From NCBI GenBank assembly GCA_010356995.1, contig ML996692.1:1003933-1067932 (forward strand): a stretch of 64,000 nucleotides of DNA, read 5' to 3'. The number at the start of each line of letters is the position of its first letter. The first letter of the stretch is position 1. A model generated the notes under the pieces. That model had not been told where the DNA came from. It made no database searches and saw only the letters and a list, made by a program, of their open reading frames with translations. A program made the position numbers and the translations under genes. Origin of the DNA: Trichodelitschia bisporula (Eukaryota > Ascomycota > Dothideomycetes > Phaeotrichales > Phaeotrichaceae). Of the stretch, positions 1-11,168 are shown piece by piece.

Positions 1-2413
1 TCTCCTGGCACCGCGACGTGCGCTTCGCCGACGACGGTATCCGCGCACCGGACCATGACCCGTTTGCCGGTCCAGCAGCTTCCCGTGATCCGGCGCATGG
101 AGACGTACTCGACGCAGGGGAACCGACTGCGCACACCAGGTTGCTCGGTTGTGATAACTGGGACAGGGCGTCGGGCTGTGGCTACTCGGAATGCAACCAT
201 GGGACGTTTTCGCCGCGCGCTACCTCCCCTCCCGCGATGCGGCCTGGGAGTCACCGGAGCTATGGCAGCTTTGGTGGGCACTATGCGTACGAGGATACTA
301 GCGCTTCTCAGAGGTTGCTGGGCGATGGAGCTATAGACGGTGACAATGGAGGAAATGGGAGGAAAACCAGCACAGCGTGGTTTCCGGCGAAGAAACATGG
401 CAGCTCAGAGCAGCGGTGGATGTAAGTATTCCTTTGTGGTTGGAAACGCGAAGCTAACGATCTAGGTACATCGCCTACTACGTGCCGTTCTTTAACTGGA
501 TCCGCCAGTACAAGTGGATATATCTACGAGGCGACTTCATCGCAGCCCTTACTATGGCGTCTTTCTACATTCCTATGGCCCTGTCCTACGCCGACAACCT
601 GGGTCATGTTCCGCCGGTCCAGGGCCTGTACAGCTTTGTCTTCAATCCGCTGATATACGCGCTGCTCGGCACGTGTCCGCAGATGGTTGTCGGACCAGAA
701 GCGGCGGGCTCCCTGCTTACGGGACAAGTTGTAAAAGAGAACATCAACAAGGGGAAGTCAGGAGAGGGCGATGACTCGCGCAATGCGGAGATTGCGGGCA
801 TGGTGACGTTTATGGCAGGCGGGATGATTTTCATGGCGGGTGTGTTTCGACTAGGGTTTTTGGACAACGTGCTTAGCCGGCCGTTTTTGCGTGGGTTTAT
901 CAGCGCTATTGGTTTTGTCATCTTTATCGATCAGCTCATTCCTGAGCTGGGGCTGAATTCGCTGGCGGAGCATGTAGGCGGCGTTGCGCATGGGAGCTGC
1001 ATCGACAAGGCGATTTTTGTGATTTCGAACATCAGATACACGCATGGCCTCACGGCGGCCGTGTCCTTTGGCTCCTTTGCCATCATTCTTGTGTGCAGGT
1101 AAAGTGGTCTTCAGTTTCTCCGTCCTTTACTAATTGGTCCAGGGAAATGAAAAAGCGCCTCCAACCTCGCTATCCCTCCGTGGCCTATGTCCCAGACCGC
1201 TTCCTCGTCGTCGTCGGGTCCGCAGTGCTCGCGTGGCACTTCAGCTGGGACCGACACGGCCTCGAAGTCTTCGGCAACATCAAGGCACACGGCACGCCTT
1301 TCCGCGTTCACTTCCCCTTCGGCATAACACACCTGAAGTACGCGTCCGACGCCTTTGGCACGGGCTTCGTGATCGCGCTGCTAGGCTTCTTCGAGTCGAG
1401 TGTTGCGGCTAAGAGCATTGGTTCGCATAGCGGTGACCAGGGCCCGGCTATTAGCAATGTGCATCTGAGCGCGAATCGCGAGCTCGTGGCGCTGGGCGTG
1501 GCGAATATAGTGGGTGGGTTGTTCATGGCGCTGCCGGGCTTCGGCGGGTATGGGCGGAGTAAGGTGAATGCGTCGACGGGGGGGCGGACGCCGATGAGTA
1601 GCGTCATCTTGTCGCTCATATCCATCACGTGCGTGCTGTGGCTGCTGCCGTACTTTTACTACGTCCCGGTACGATTCCCCCTTTCCGCAGTTGATCATTC
1701 CTAACAAGAAGCAGAAAGGCGTCCTCTCCGCCATGATCAGCGTAGTCGCCTACTCCCTCCTCGAAGAAGCCCCCCCAGATGTAGCCTTCTTCATCAAAAT
1801 CCGCGGCTACTCCGAGCTCACCCTCATGACGCTCATCTTCCTCTCCACCGTGCTCTGGAACATCAAAATCGGCATCGCGGTCGGGATTGGCCTCTCTGTC
1901 CTCCGCGTCGTGCGTCATTCCACACGCCCACGCATCCAGATCCTAGGCCGCGTCCCTGGCACCACGGATAGGTTTGAGGATGCAGAGCGCGCGCCTGGCG
2001 TTGTTGAGTTTATTGCGGGTTGTCTGATCGTTAAGATACCGGAGCCGCTTACTTTTGCGAATACCGGCGATTTAAGGGCCCGCTTGCGCAGACTCGAGGA
2101 ACATGGCTCTGCGCGCGTACATCCTGCGCTGCCGCCCGTGCGCGACGAAGTCCACAATCAAAATATCATCTTTGACGTGCATGGCGTCACGGGACTCGAC
2201 GGTGCGGGCGCTCAAGTCCTGTTCGAGATCGTGCAGGCGTATGTGCGCCGCGGTGTGCGCGTGTTTTTCTGCCGCGTCCCAGGCGAGGGGAGCGAAGTTC
2301 GAAGACTTATGGAGGCGAGTGGGATAGTGGAGCTGTGCGGGGGACGGGAGTACATCACGCACAGCGTTGAGGAAGCGCTGCGCTTGACTGAGGTCGAGGA
2401 GCGAGATGTGTAG
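1..2413 (+). CDS. SulP-family anion (sulfate-type) transporter with STAS domain, 5' end cut by window
   Basis: Membrane anion exchanger or permease of the SulP family, closest in feel to the yeast YGR125W/YPR003C group, which is placed on internal membranes rather than the classical plasma-membrane Sul1/2. Proposed exons are <1-421, 466-1098, 1143-1668 and 1715-2413; joins keep frame and give at least 758 residues. The disordered N-terminus is open to the window edge, so the true start lies outside. The segment after 466 reads IAYYVPFFNW and then the SulP signature region with IPMALSYA, HVPPVQGLYS and VVGPEAAGSL. Several hydrophobic helices follow up to FYYVPKGVLSA, where intron 3 is removed. 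The last about 150 residues form a STAS domain with IIFDVHGVTGLDGAGAQ. Substrate is not shown by sequence; sulfate is a family-level guess. The downstream neighbour is convergent. Confidence 0.92.
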
Positions 2414-3278
2414 CGTTTACTGTAAAGCATTATGGGCGCTCAGGTTGGGAGGGGGGAGTGTACAACGGGTTTCCCAGCCAGATACACTGCCGGAATCGAG
2501 ATGTCCCCCCCCCATTAACCTTACCTGCGTCGTCGAGTCCCATCCCGCTCTCCATCCACGTCCCATCGACTCCCTAGCCCGGCATCGAGTGCGAGCTTGC
2601 GCGTGCCCTCCTCGCCCTATTCCGCAAGCTCCCTCGCAGCAGTCGTACACGTGCTACACTGCAAGCCCATGAGCCGGCATGGCACGGGCGACGCGTGGGC
2701 GCTGGCAATGGTTGCGTGGTTACATGCGTGGGGACTCGCACAGCGGGCGAAGCACTGGATCGCAAGAAGGCTCGGTAACGCCGTTCCGGCTTGCATGTCC
2801 TCTCATTTACCTCCCCAGCCACTCATTGCTCCTTGACGAGAAAGCCGCCGGCCGACGAAGGCCAGTCGATTCGGTGTGTCCCGTTCGTTTGAGCTCCCCA
2901 TGCCATGCCTTGTCTTGCCATAGCACGCGTCCCTGCTACAACCGACACACACTGTGCGAGGCCAGACCACCCGGGGAACCATCGCCTGCCTCTCATACAC
3001 ACCCGTCGCTCCCGCCAGCGCCAACATCACCTCGCGCATTTCGAATCTCATGCTGATTACCTAGTATACAACCCGCCCCCGCCCCCGCGCCGTGGTATCA
3101 TTCGCACCCACCATCACACCCGTATCCCATCCCCTCCCCCTTCCCGCCCCCGCTTGTATTCCCGCCCTCGAGCCCGCCTTAGCTAGCCGAATACCCCGTC
3201 CATCCTAACCCCGCCCATCCCAAACATCGCCCGGGACGCATCCGGCCGTCCCATAATCCCCTCCCCTCAAACACCCGC
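2414..3278. other. Convergent intergenic region, no gene seen
   Basis: Lies between the 3' ends of the SulP gene and the dual zinc-finger gene. It is C-rich on the + strand, especially 3060-3310. Open frames here are short, cover one another on both strands and show no family motif. Probably 3' untranslated and spacer DNA. Confidence 0.6.
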
Positions 3279-4339
3279 TTAACACAACCCCCCTCCCCAA
3301 GCCCCCCCCGGACTCCCCACCGAACAAGGCGGGCTAGGCGGACCAGTCCCCCACGGCTTTCCGAGCGGGGCCTGCGTGTCCCAGCGCGCCTCAAGGCCCG
3401 CGGCCGTGTCTTCGGCCTGGCATCCGGTCCACGCGGTGTCGAGTCCGCCGGCTGCTAGCCCTGTGCACCAGGCGTAGGCGTCGCCGGTGAGGAAGTCCGG
3501 TGCCGGGGGGTCTAGACCGACGAAGGAGGGGCCGAGGGGGAAGGGCGGGGAGAAGCCGGGGGCGGAGTAGAAGGGTGGGGCGAGGAGGTGGGGGGGTTGG
3601 AGGTGGGAGTTGGAGAGCGGGAGTTGAGGGGTGAGGCGGGGTTGGGGCGGGGGTTGAGGGTGCGGTTGCTGGGGTTGGGGTTGAGGCTGGCGGGACTGAG
3701 GGTGCTGAGATTGGGGTTGAGTCTGCGAGTCGCTTGGTTGACACTGCCCCTGATTCCGCGGCGCGATGCTCACGGGGCGCTTATACAAACTGAGCTGCCT
3801 CTTTGCGCGGCGGTACGCGGCGTCAGCGGAGCGGCGTGTGGCACGCGGGTGGCATGTGAGTCCTTTGGACGCGCAGCGGGAGCACGTTGGTGTCTGTAGA
3901 TGGATTAGATATTGGGTTCTAAAGTGCTCAAGCTGTGTGTTGAAGTGGGAGAAAGGGGGTTGCGCACCGCCTTATCACACTTGGTCTTTGCCTTCGCACA
4001 GCTTACGCACGCAATCGGCCGGCCCGCGTCGGGCGCGCTGGGCGGCGTGCCTGGGCTGTCGGTGTCCTTGTGCACGAGGATGTAGTGACGCTGGAGGAGA
4101 TCGCTGGCAGAAGGTTAGGTGGAGGTGTGGAAAGGGGGAGAAATGGGCGGACCGGCGCTTGAAGGAGAAGTGGCAGATGGAGCACTTGTAAGGCTTGACG
4201 TTCGTGTCTGCCAGGCGTTAGCCGCGCGCCGTTCATGATGCATCTCTCCAGGGGAGGCGGGCGACCCACGCGTCAGGACGTGTCGGTCCAAGTGCTCGGC
4301 GCGCGAGAATTCCTGACCACAGTACGTGCACCAGACCAT
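3279..4339 (-). CDS. Small transcription factor with two C2H2 fingers followed by a Zn2Cys6 cluster
   Basis: Exons on the minus strand are 4339-4270, 4207-4153, 4103-3968 and 3893-3279, giving 291 residues; the three introns (62, 49 and 74 bp) all have GT-AG ends. Residues 4-24 form a C2H2 finger (C4, C7, H20, H24) and 32-53 a second one (C32, C35, H48, H53). Residues 74-101 form a binuclear cluster with spacing C-x2-C-x6-C-x6-C-x2-C-x6-C. Intron 1 splits the codon of H24 and intron 2 splits R42. No single frame shows more than part of this, so the gene is easy to miss. The tail is Pro/Gln-rich and looks like an activation or disordered region. The C2H2-Zn2Cys6 arrangement is a known but minor class of fungal DNA-binding proteins; the target is unknown. 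An in-frame stop sits two codons before the chosen ATG, so either this is the start or an upstream exon exists. Confidence 0.8.
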
Positions 4340-6425
4340 GATTCAGAGGCGTCGATGTCAAAGCTCAATAGCCGGAAAAGGAAGCAAAAGGGAAGTGTGT
4401 CAGATCCCCCCCCACACGGCGCACCAGGGAAATGATATAAACCCACCCGCACACCCACCCGCACCTTGCTCCAAGCACACCAACCCCCGAACACCCCCCA
4501 AGATAGGATATGACGACGCTCCCCGCCGACGCAGCAGGCAGCATGCTTACTGACCTCGTTGCGAGCTTACAGTTACACACCCGGCGCGCGGGGCACTCGC
4601 GCAGCATACCACGCCGCCTCATCTCGCAAGCCGGTGCCTCGGGACCCATGCGGGGCCGGCGCCAGCAGGCTGTGCCCGGCTGAACCGCCGCGCGACCTTA
4701 ACCACGCCGCCCCTCCCGGCACCAGCCCCACACGCCGTACCACCACGGTCGCCTTGCTCATGACCCGCTGGCTCCCGTCCCGTTCCGCGGCTGGGTTTGA
4801 TGGCTTGCCTAATGCAGACGGTAGAGGCGTGGGTTGTGCGCCGAAGCTGCGGGCTGTAGTTGCAGTGCATGGTTTGGGACCTGCTCGCTGCTCGGCCCGG
4901 GAACTGTACCGCGCCGGGCTGGGTGCGGTGCCCTGCTGCTGCTGGGCGCGGCTTGCGCGACCGGGTCAGGCCCGCTGGTGCGTCGGGGGAGGGGTTTGAA
5001 ACGGGGTGTCGGGGTCGGAGTGTTAGCAACGGGCGGGGAGAGCGATGAGTGCACTGCGGGTTTGGAAAGATGGGGTTTTGGGAGTAGAAGGCGAGTGATA
5101 GGGTAGGGGCTGTTACACCGGCTGATGAAATCGCCCCCAACGAGCATGACCATCCCAGCCCCTTGTTGACCGCACATTTCGGGCGGCCGCAGTTGGTGGA
5201 GTGGGACTGGCGTGCCTCGCTCGAAGGTGGTGAGGGACTAGGCATGTGCGAGCGGCTGTTTCGATGCGGGAGTGCTGCCGCGTGGCTCGCGGGTGGGAGT
5301 TTGCACGACGAAGGCGGCGTGGGGCGGTCAGGCAGACTCGGTGTTTAAATTGGGAAGGGGGGAAGAAGGGAAGAGGAATGCAGATGTACGCTCCCTGTGC
5401 TTCTCTTTTTCGCTATGCTGCTTCGGGTGAAATACGGCCATCAGTTGATGTTACCGGAGGTTGGTAGAGACACCGGCGGAGTGGAAAAGGTTGCGAGCGG
5501 CGTCTTAAAGCAGGAAATGGTCCAAGGTTATCGAATCTCGAGTGGCTATGGGTGATTCCGTGAGGGGAGGGGAGGGACGAGAGTCTGGGAATAGGAAGTC
5601 AATGCTGGAACTGGGTTTTTCATGCAGAGCTACTTCACTCGATTGACCCGAGGGAATGGTCTGGTGCGGTGGAATAGGACGATAGGTTGCAGGGAGATGG
5701 TGGCTGGAAGAGAGGCATAAAGCACATTTTTTGAGAGCGATGGACCGTGGAGCTGTGATGATCTGCGTTGATGAGGTGAGATGGTTGAGAGAACATGTTG
5801 TTGAGATGAGAAGAGCTGAAGGTTGGTGGTGAGGGGGTGATGAAGAGGTGAAGCTGAAGAGAAGGAAGGGAGCTGAGCGGTGGGATGGGTTGATGAATGA
5901 CGTCCACCAAAGGCCAAGGAGGCTGAAAAAGCCGTTTCAGCGTCAAAAGCGCCTCTTCTAGCGCCACCTGCACTCGTTACTGGGTAGATTTAGCGGGTAC
6001 CCCCCTAATTCCCCACAGCCAGGCCCCCCTCCAACAGCCGGTCACCCCCCTAACTTCCCCACTAACCCACTAACCCCCAACCGCTAATTTACTCCACAAT
6101 CGTATCGACTGTTCACATGCTCAGATCCGGATCGGCTGGCAGGTGATCGGTTGGCGTTGCCGAAGCGCATGTGCCTCCCGCCTCTCCTCTCTCTCGCTCT
6201 GTCGTTACGTACCAAGCTCTCTCGTGTCCAAGATCAACATCGTCACCACCACACCTCCAACTGCCACCACCTTCCTCTCCTTCTCTCTTGTGTTCCTATC
6301 GTCCCATCTCTCTCTCCCTCGTATCGCCTCCCGCTCAACTGTCGTCTCGCAGTGCATGGCACGGATGTAGCCCACCCACGCTCTCCACGCGCCCATTCCC
6401 CTCCCCTCCCTCTCTCCCTCCCACA
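4340..6425. other. Divergent 2.1-kb intergenic region with two promoters
   Basis: Separates the start of the dual zinc-finger gene from the start of the ABC transporter. The last 200 bp before 6426 are rich in CT and fit a fungal core promoter and leader. A C-rich stretch at 5998-6095 holds several CCCCCTAA/CTAACCC-like words. Long open frames on the minus strand around 4619-5245 and 5630-5970 have low-complexity Pro/Ser/Arg content and no recognisable domain, and I do not call them genes. Confidence 0.55.
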
Positions 6426-9086
6426 ATGGCCGCCCAATCCACGCTTCGCCACTCCGAGGATCCCCTTCTCGTCCTGTACCATCGCTATGTGCGTCTCCTA
6501 ACCGCCAAAGCGAAAGGCGCGTCGCGTACCGTCAAGCTGCTCGCAACCGTCATCCTGACCCTGTCCATCGCATCCTCGGTCTATGGCGGACAAAAATGGT
6601 GGAAGAAGCGTAAAGCCGAGCGTGAGATGGGCCGCCGCCTGCTGCGCCGCAACTCAGGTCTGCGCGGGCCGGACGGGTCGCGTACTATCTATGTCCCGTA
6701 CCGTGGAGGTACAAGCAAGGTCGTCATCCATCCCACCAAGCCTACCACTTTTGACGCTCATCGCCGGCTTTTCCTCCAGCCACCGCGCGCTGCGGGGCTC
6801 GGTGATGGCCATCAGCCGCAGGTGCCACCGCCGCAGACCAAGCCCGGCCTCAATCTTGCGTTCTTGCATCAGTTCCTCAGCCTGTTCAATATCATGGTGC
6901 CGCGGTGGACGAGCAAGGAGGCGGGGTTGCTGCTGAGCCACGGCTTCTTCCTCATGCTGCGAACGTACCTATCGCTGGTCGTCGCGCGGCTGGACGGTGA
7001 GATTGTACGGGACCTGGTTGCGGGCAATGGAAAGGCCTTCCTCTGGGGCATCGTCAAGTGGTGCGGCATCGGAAGCCTGGCGTCTTACACCAACGCCATG
7101 ATCAAGTTCCTGCAATCCAAGGTGTCCATTGCGTTCCGCACGCGCCTCACGCGCTACATCCACGACCTCTACCTTAACGACAAGCTCAACTACTACAAGC
7201 TGCTCAATCTGGACGGCGGCGTAGGCGCGCAGGCCGACCAGTTCATCACTCAAGATCTGACACAGTTTTGCGCTGCCGCTGCAGCTTTGTATTCCTCTCT
7301 CGGTAAGCCGTTCGTCGACCTCTGCGTCTTCAACTACCAGCTCTACCGCTCTCTCGGACCCCTGGCCTTCACCGGACTTTTGGGTAACTACTTCGCCACC
7401 GCCACTCTCCTCCGCAAACTCTCACCGCCCTTCGGCAAACTCAAAGCCGTCGAAGGCCGCAAAGAAGGCGAATTCCGCGCCCTGCACGCGCGCCTCATCG
7501 CCAACGCCGAAGAAGTAGCCTTCTACGGCGGCGACGCAATGGAACGCGGCTTCCTAGACAAGGGCTTCCGCGAGCTCAAGCACTGGATGGAAGGCATCTA
7601 CAGCCTCAAGATCCGCTACAACATGCTCGAGGACTTTGTGCTCAAGTACTCCTGGTCCGCCTTTGGGTATCTCGTGACTTCCTTGCCTGTTTTCCTCCCG
7701 GCCTGGGGCGGCCTCGGCGGCGCCGACGAACTCGCTGAGGTGGGGTTGCCTGGCCGCGAGCGCGATCGCATGAAGGACTTCATCACGAACAAGCGCCTCA
7801 TGCTCTCCCTCGCCGACGCCGGCGGCCGCATGATGTACTCGATCAAGGACCTGTCCGAACTCGCGGGCTACACGTCCCGCGTGTACACCCTCATCAGCAC
7901 GCTCCACCGCGTGCACGCCGAAGCCTACGTCCCGCCCCCTGGGTCTCGCCCCGAGCTCTTCTCCCTCTGCGACGTGCAGGGTACCACGCACCGCGGCTTC
8001 GACGGCGTGCGCCTGGAGCACGTGCCCGTCGTCGCGCCCGCGCTGTTCCCGCACGGCGGCGAGGAACTAGTCGACCAGTTGAGTTTCATAGTCCATTCGG
8101 GCGAGCACCTGCTCATCACGGGCCCGAATGGCGTGGGGAAGAGCGCCGTTGCGCGCATCGTCGCGGGTCTGTGGCCCGTGTATCGCGGGCTGGTGTCGCG
8201 GCCGCGCACCATCGGGACCGATGGGATTATGTTCCTGCCCCAACGCCCCTACCTCAGCACGGGCACACTGCGCGACCAGGTTATCTACCCGCATACGGAG
8301 GTAGACATGAAAGACGCGCGAAGGCGCGATTTTGAGCTTAGTCAGATACTGGAGGATGCGCGGTTGGGGTATTTGCCCGACCGCGAGGGCGGGTGGGATA
8401 CGCGCAAGGACTGGAAGGATGTGCTGAGTGGCGGGGAGAAGCAGCGCATGGCGCTTGCGAGGCTGTTTTATCATGAGCCGCGGTATGCGTTTGTGGATGA
8501 GGGGACGAGTGCGGTGAGTAGTGATGTTGAGGGGTTGTTGTATGAGCGCGCGAAGGCGAGGGGTATCAGTGAGTTCCCACCCCCCTCCATGCTTCCTATC
8601 CGTCCGGGTCTAATACCGTCGATAGCACTTATCACGATCTCGACCCGCGCCTCCCTCAAGCGCTACCACACCTTCACCCTCACCCTCGGCAGCGGCGAGT
8701 CAGGCGAAGAATGGGCCTTCCAGCGCATCGGCACGCAGGCCGAAAAGTCCTCCGTAGAGAAGGAGCTCGCGGACTTGCGGGAGCGGCTCGCTCATGTCGA
8801 GGAGTGGACGCAGCGCCGTGAGCAGATCGAGCAAGAGCTAAGTAAGGTGTGGGTTAGGGGCGCGGAGGGGGAGGGGGAGACGTTAGCGCCGCCGCCGTAT
8901 ATAGAGAAAGAGACCGAGGGCGAGGGCGAGGCGGACACCGGTCCTGAGAGCGCAGAGCACGCCCCCGAGCCCGTCACCCCCGCGACCGACCCCGCGCAAT
9001 CGGCTTTCCTCAACCTCTCGAGCCAGATCTCGGAGCCTGTGGAGGTGGAGGTGGAGCGGCAGATGCCTGGGGACGAAGCCGCGTGA
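6426..9086 (+). CDS. PXA1: Peroxisomal ABCD-family fatty-acyl-CoA transporter half-molecule (Pxa1-like)
   Basis: Imports long-chain fatty acids or their CoA esters into peroxisomes for beta-oxidation, normally as a dimer with a second half-transporter. One intron at 8569-8625 (57 bp, GTGAGT...GATAG) is removed to give 867 residues, matching the roughly 850-870 of yeast Pxa1/Pxa2. The membrane domain spans about residues 150-480, with the ABCD-type segment ADQFITQDLTQFC. Walker A is GPNGVGKS at 566, the signature LSGGEKQ at 667 and Walker B YAFVDE at 687. After splicing the strand reads GITLITISTRASLK, as in family members. The C-terminal coiled coil (EKELADLRERL, then EEWTQRREQIE) is typical of filamentous-fungal Pxa1 orthologues rather than Pxa2. 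The start is the first in-frame ATG and has a good CACAATG context. Pxa1 versus Pxa2 is an inference. Confidence 0.92.
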   Translation: MAAQSTLRHSEDPLLVLYHRYVRLLTAKAKGASRTVKLLATVILTLSIASSVYGGQKWWKKRKAEREMGRRLLRRNSGLRGPDGSRTIYVPYRGGTSKVVIHPTKPTTFDAHRRLFLQPPRAAGLGDGHQPQVPPPQTKPGLNLAFLHQFLSLFNIMVPRWTSKEAGLLLSHGFFLMLRTYLSLVVARLDGEIVRDLVAGNGKAFLWGIVKWCGIGSLASYTNAMIKFLQSKVSIAFRTRLTRYIHDLYLNDKLNYYKLLNLDGGVGAQADQFITQDLTQFCAAAAALYSSLGKPFVDLCVFNYQLYRSLGPLAFTGLLGNYFATATLLRKLSPPFGKLKAVEGRKEGEFRALHARLIANAEEVAFYGGDAMERGFLDKGFRELKHWMEGIYSLKIRYNMLEDFVLKYSWSAFGYLVTSLPVFLPAWGGLGGADELAEVGLPGRERDRMKDFITNKRLMLSLADAGGRMMYSIKDLSELAGYTSRVYTLISTLHRVHAEAYVPPPGSRPELFSLCDVQGTTHRGFDGVRLEHVPVVAPALFPHGGEELVDQLSFIVHSGEHLLITGPNGVGKSAVARIVAGLWPVYRGLVSRPRTIGTDGIMFLPQRPYLSTGTLRDQVIYPHTEVDMKDARRRDFELSQILEDARLGYLPDREGGWDTRKDWKDVLSGGEKQRMALARLFYHEPRYAFVDEGTSAVSSDVEGLLYERAKARGISEFPPPSMLPIRPGLIPSIALITISTRASLKRYHTFTLTLGSGESGEEWAFQRIGTQAEKSSVEKELADLRERLAHVEEWTQRREQIEQELSKVWVRGAEGEGETLAPPPYIEKETEGEGEADTGPESAEHAPEPVTPATDPAQSAFLNLSSQISEPVEVEVERQMPGDEAA

Positions 9087-9985
9087 TCGAGGGTGTGTAC
9101 TTGGATAGCGCAGCGGATACCACAGCATTGCATATGGCTTCTCTCAAACACACATTCCGTTCACACTAGAACTACACTCCCTGGCGCGCAGAGCCGCATG
9201 TCCCCTCCCCGTAGCAGCCTTGACCAGAAAGCAGCCCAGTATCGGGCCGTGCCATCGAGCCGTGCCTGCCGCCGCCGCAGCTACCCGCGCGTCCTATTTG
9301 CAGCCACACGACCCACTGCCGGTACATAGAGAACACGCGACAGTGCCGCGGGCGCTTCACTCAATATTAATGGAATCACGGCAGTGGTACGTACCGCGAT
9401 TAGCTCAGCGCAGGGAGAGGCGTCGAGGACCTCGCCCCCCCAGAGTGACACACAACCCTTCGTCGTACACGCTCGTATCCCTCTTATCGACCTTCCGTCC
9501 CACCTCAGCAGCGCATCTCAAGGCCCTCGCACATCAGGCCTTCACTTGCAATGAACAAACACAAGCAATATCGAATCTCTCAGCTCGAATTCCATTAATT
9601 ACCCCACCGCATAGCCATCATGACGGTCACCGTTAGACACAGGGGACAAAACAGCGGTCGGGTATTGTACATCCGATGAAAAATCTCGCGAAAAAGCGAA
9701 AACAGTAGCAGCAGCGCCCGGTATCCCATTCCCGATTTTAGCAAATCCCGTGGTGAAAACGCCGTGTGCGCCATCGCTCGTTCCCCGTTTGACCCAGCCC
9801 ATCTCTTGCAGTAAAAATACTCCGCATGACCCGCTCAGAAAACGCCTAAGAAAATCGTTGGTATCGATCATGTGCCGTAGATGGGGTGCTCTGCTGGCTG
9901 ATTTAGTGTCGAGATTAGAGATTGCAGTCCCCCAACCACGCCCCTAACACAAACCGTCCATGAACGAGCGTCAGACTGCTCCAGG
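9087..9985. other. Convergent intergenic region, no gene seen
   Basis: Between the 3' ends of the ABC transporter and RAX1. A short stretch near 9397 resembles a tRNA A box but no B box or folded arms follow. Nothing else is recognisable. Confidence 0.6.
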
Positions 9986-11168
9986 CTAGAGGCGCTTGCC
10001 TGGCACGAAGATGAACAGACAGGAGAGCGCGGCATCGATGATTGCCACCGTAACAAGCACCATCCAAGCCCGCTTGATGAGGAGCTTGCGGACAAACGGT
10101 TCCCGAACACGAGTCCAGTTGAAGAACGTGTACTCCGAGTAGCCGACGAGAGCCATGATCGGGTCAAGCATGTACTGGTGCGAAGCAAGGAGGTAGATCC
10201 CGATGGTGAAAGGGAGGATCACCTATATCAATTAGCTTAGTCACGTCTCTGAGCGGGAAATTTACCCAACAGCGGGTACGACGTGACTTGTCGAGGAAGA
10301 TCAGGATGAATGACGTCCAGAAGGCTCCGAAAAGCGCAAGGAGGCCGACAACGAGCCGAGCCATCATGCTAGGAGGCACGACATTGCCGAGCGCCTTGCT
10401 ACGCAAGAAGCCGGGGAAAGCGTCACGCTCCATCGCCTGGAAGACATAGTCCTTGGCCGCATCGAACACTTCGGGATCATCACGAGTCTCCTCCTCGATG
10501 GCATGCTGGATGGTGTTCAGAATGCCTTGCGGGATGATGATCTCGCGCTCGGAGCCGGGAAGCAGGTACGTGTACAGGATCTTTTCGGCCGAGGCACGGA
10601 TATCCGTACGGGCAACGGTGTGCTGTCCACTGCCGCTAGAGACCTGGCCAGGCGACGGCTCAGCGAGCATGGGCGAATCGACAGCGGACTCCGTCTGGCG
10701 GGTGCGGCTACTGCTCTGGCTGTTGGAGTGCGAGTGATGCCTGACATCATGCTCATCACGCAAAGCCTGAGAGACTTCATGATCGGTAGCACGCTGCTTA
10801 GAGTTCGACGGGCCAGCCTCGGTAGCATCGAAGCTCTCAAGCACGGCAGACGAGCGCTTGCTAGCCGACTTTTCCAGTTCGGGAGTGTCGAGCAGAACCG
10901 ATTGCCGCAGCTCACGGACATAGTGACGGCAGAGAGACATGTGCTGAGAGACATCGAGCCTGGAGAGTTAGCATCAATTGAACCCCTCCATGCATACTTT
11001 CTGCACATACCAGAAGTCCAGATAGTCGACCGAACGCTGTTGATCGCGCATGTAGATATAGAAGGAGAACAGGTCGACGGGCGCCGCGGTGCGTCTGCTC
11101 AGGACCTCAAAGAGCGTGGGCAAACGCGTCCTGTGGTGGACAACCGTCGGCGACGGCGGGTTCGCCAT
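9986..11168 (-). CDS. RAX1: Rax1-like RGS-domain membrane protein
   Basis: Rax1 proteins carry an RGS-like domain followed by transmembrane helices; in yeast Rax1 works with Rax2 to mark bud sites at the cell cortex, and in filamentous fungi related RGS proteins tune polarity and G-protein output. Exons 11168-11011, 10959-10266 and 10222-9986 give 362 residues, with introns of 51 and 43 bp. The N-terminal RGS part begins LPTLFEVLSRRT and continues FSFYIYMRDQQRSVDYLDFWLDV across intron 1. It resumes with the IRASAEKILYTYL and FPGFLRSKALGN segments, with a Ser/Gln/His-rich insert between. Helices lie near residues 230-250, after intron 2 (ILPFTIGIYLLA) and at the C-terminus (MVLVTVAIIDAALSCLFIFV). 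The first in-frame ATG is at 11168; the frame upstream lacks ATG. Assignment rests on domain order and the YLDFW region. Confidence 0.88.

Noticed and set aside
4619-5245. 207-codon minus-strand open frame
   Set aside because: Composition is Pro/Arg/Ala/Ser typical of GC-rich non-coding DNA, it overlaps other frames on both strands and has no domain. It also lies in the divergent promoter region.
9395-9465. tRNA-like start GCGATTAGCTCAGCGCAGG
   Set aside because: It fits an A box, but the D-arm does not pair well, no anticodon arm forms, and no B box or T-arm follows in the expected distance.
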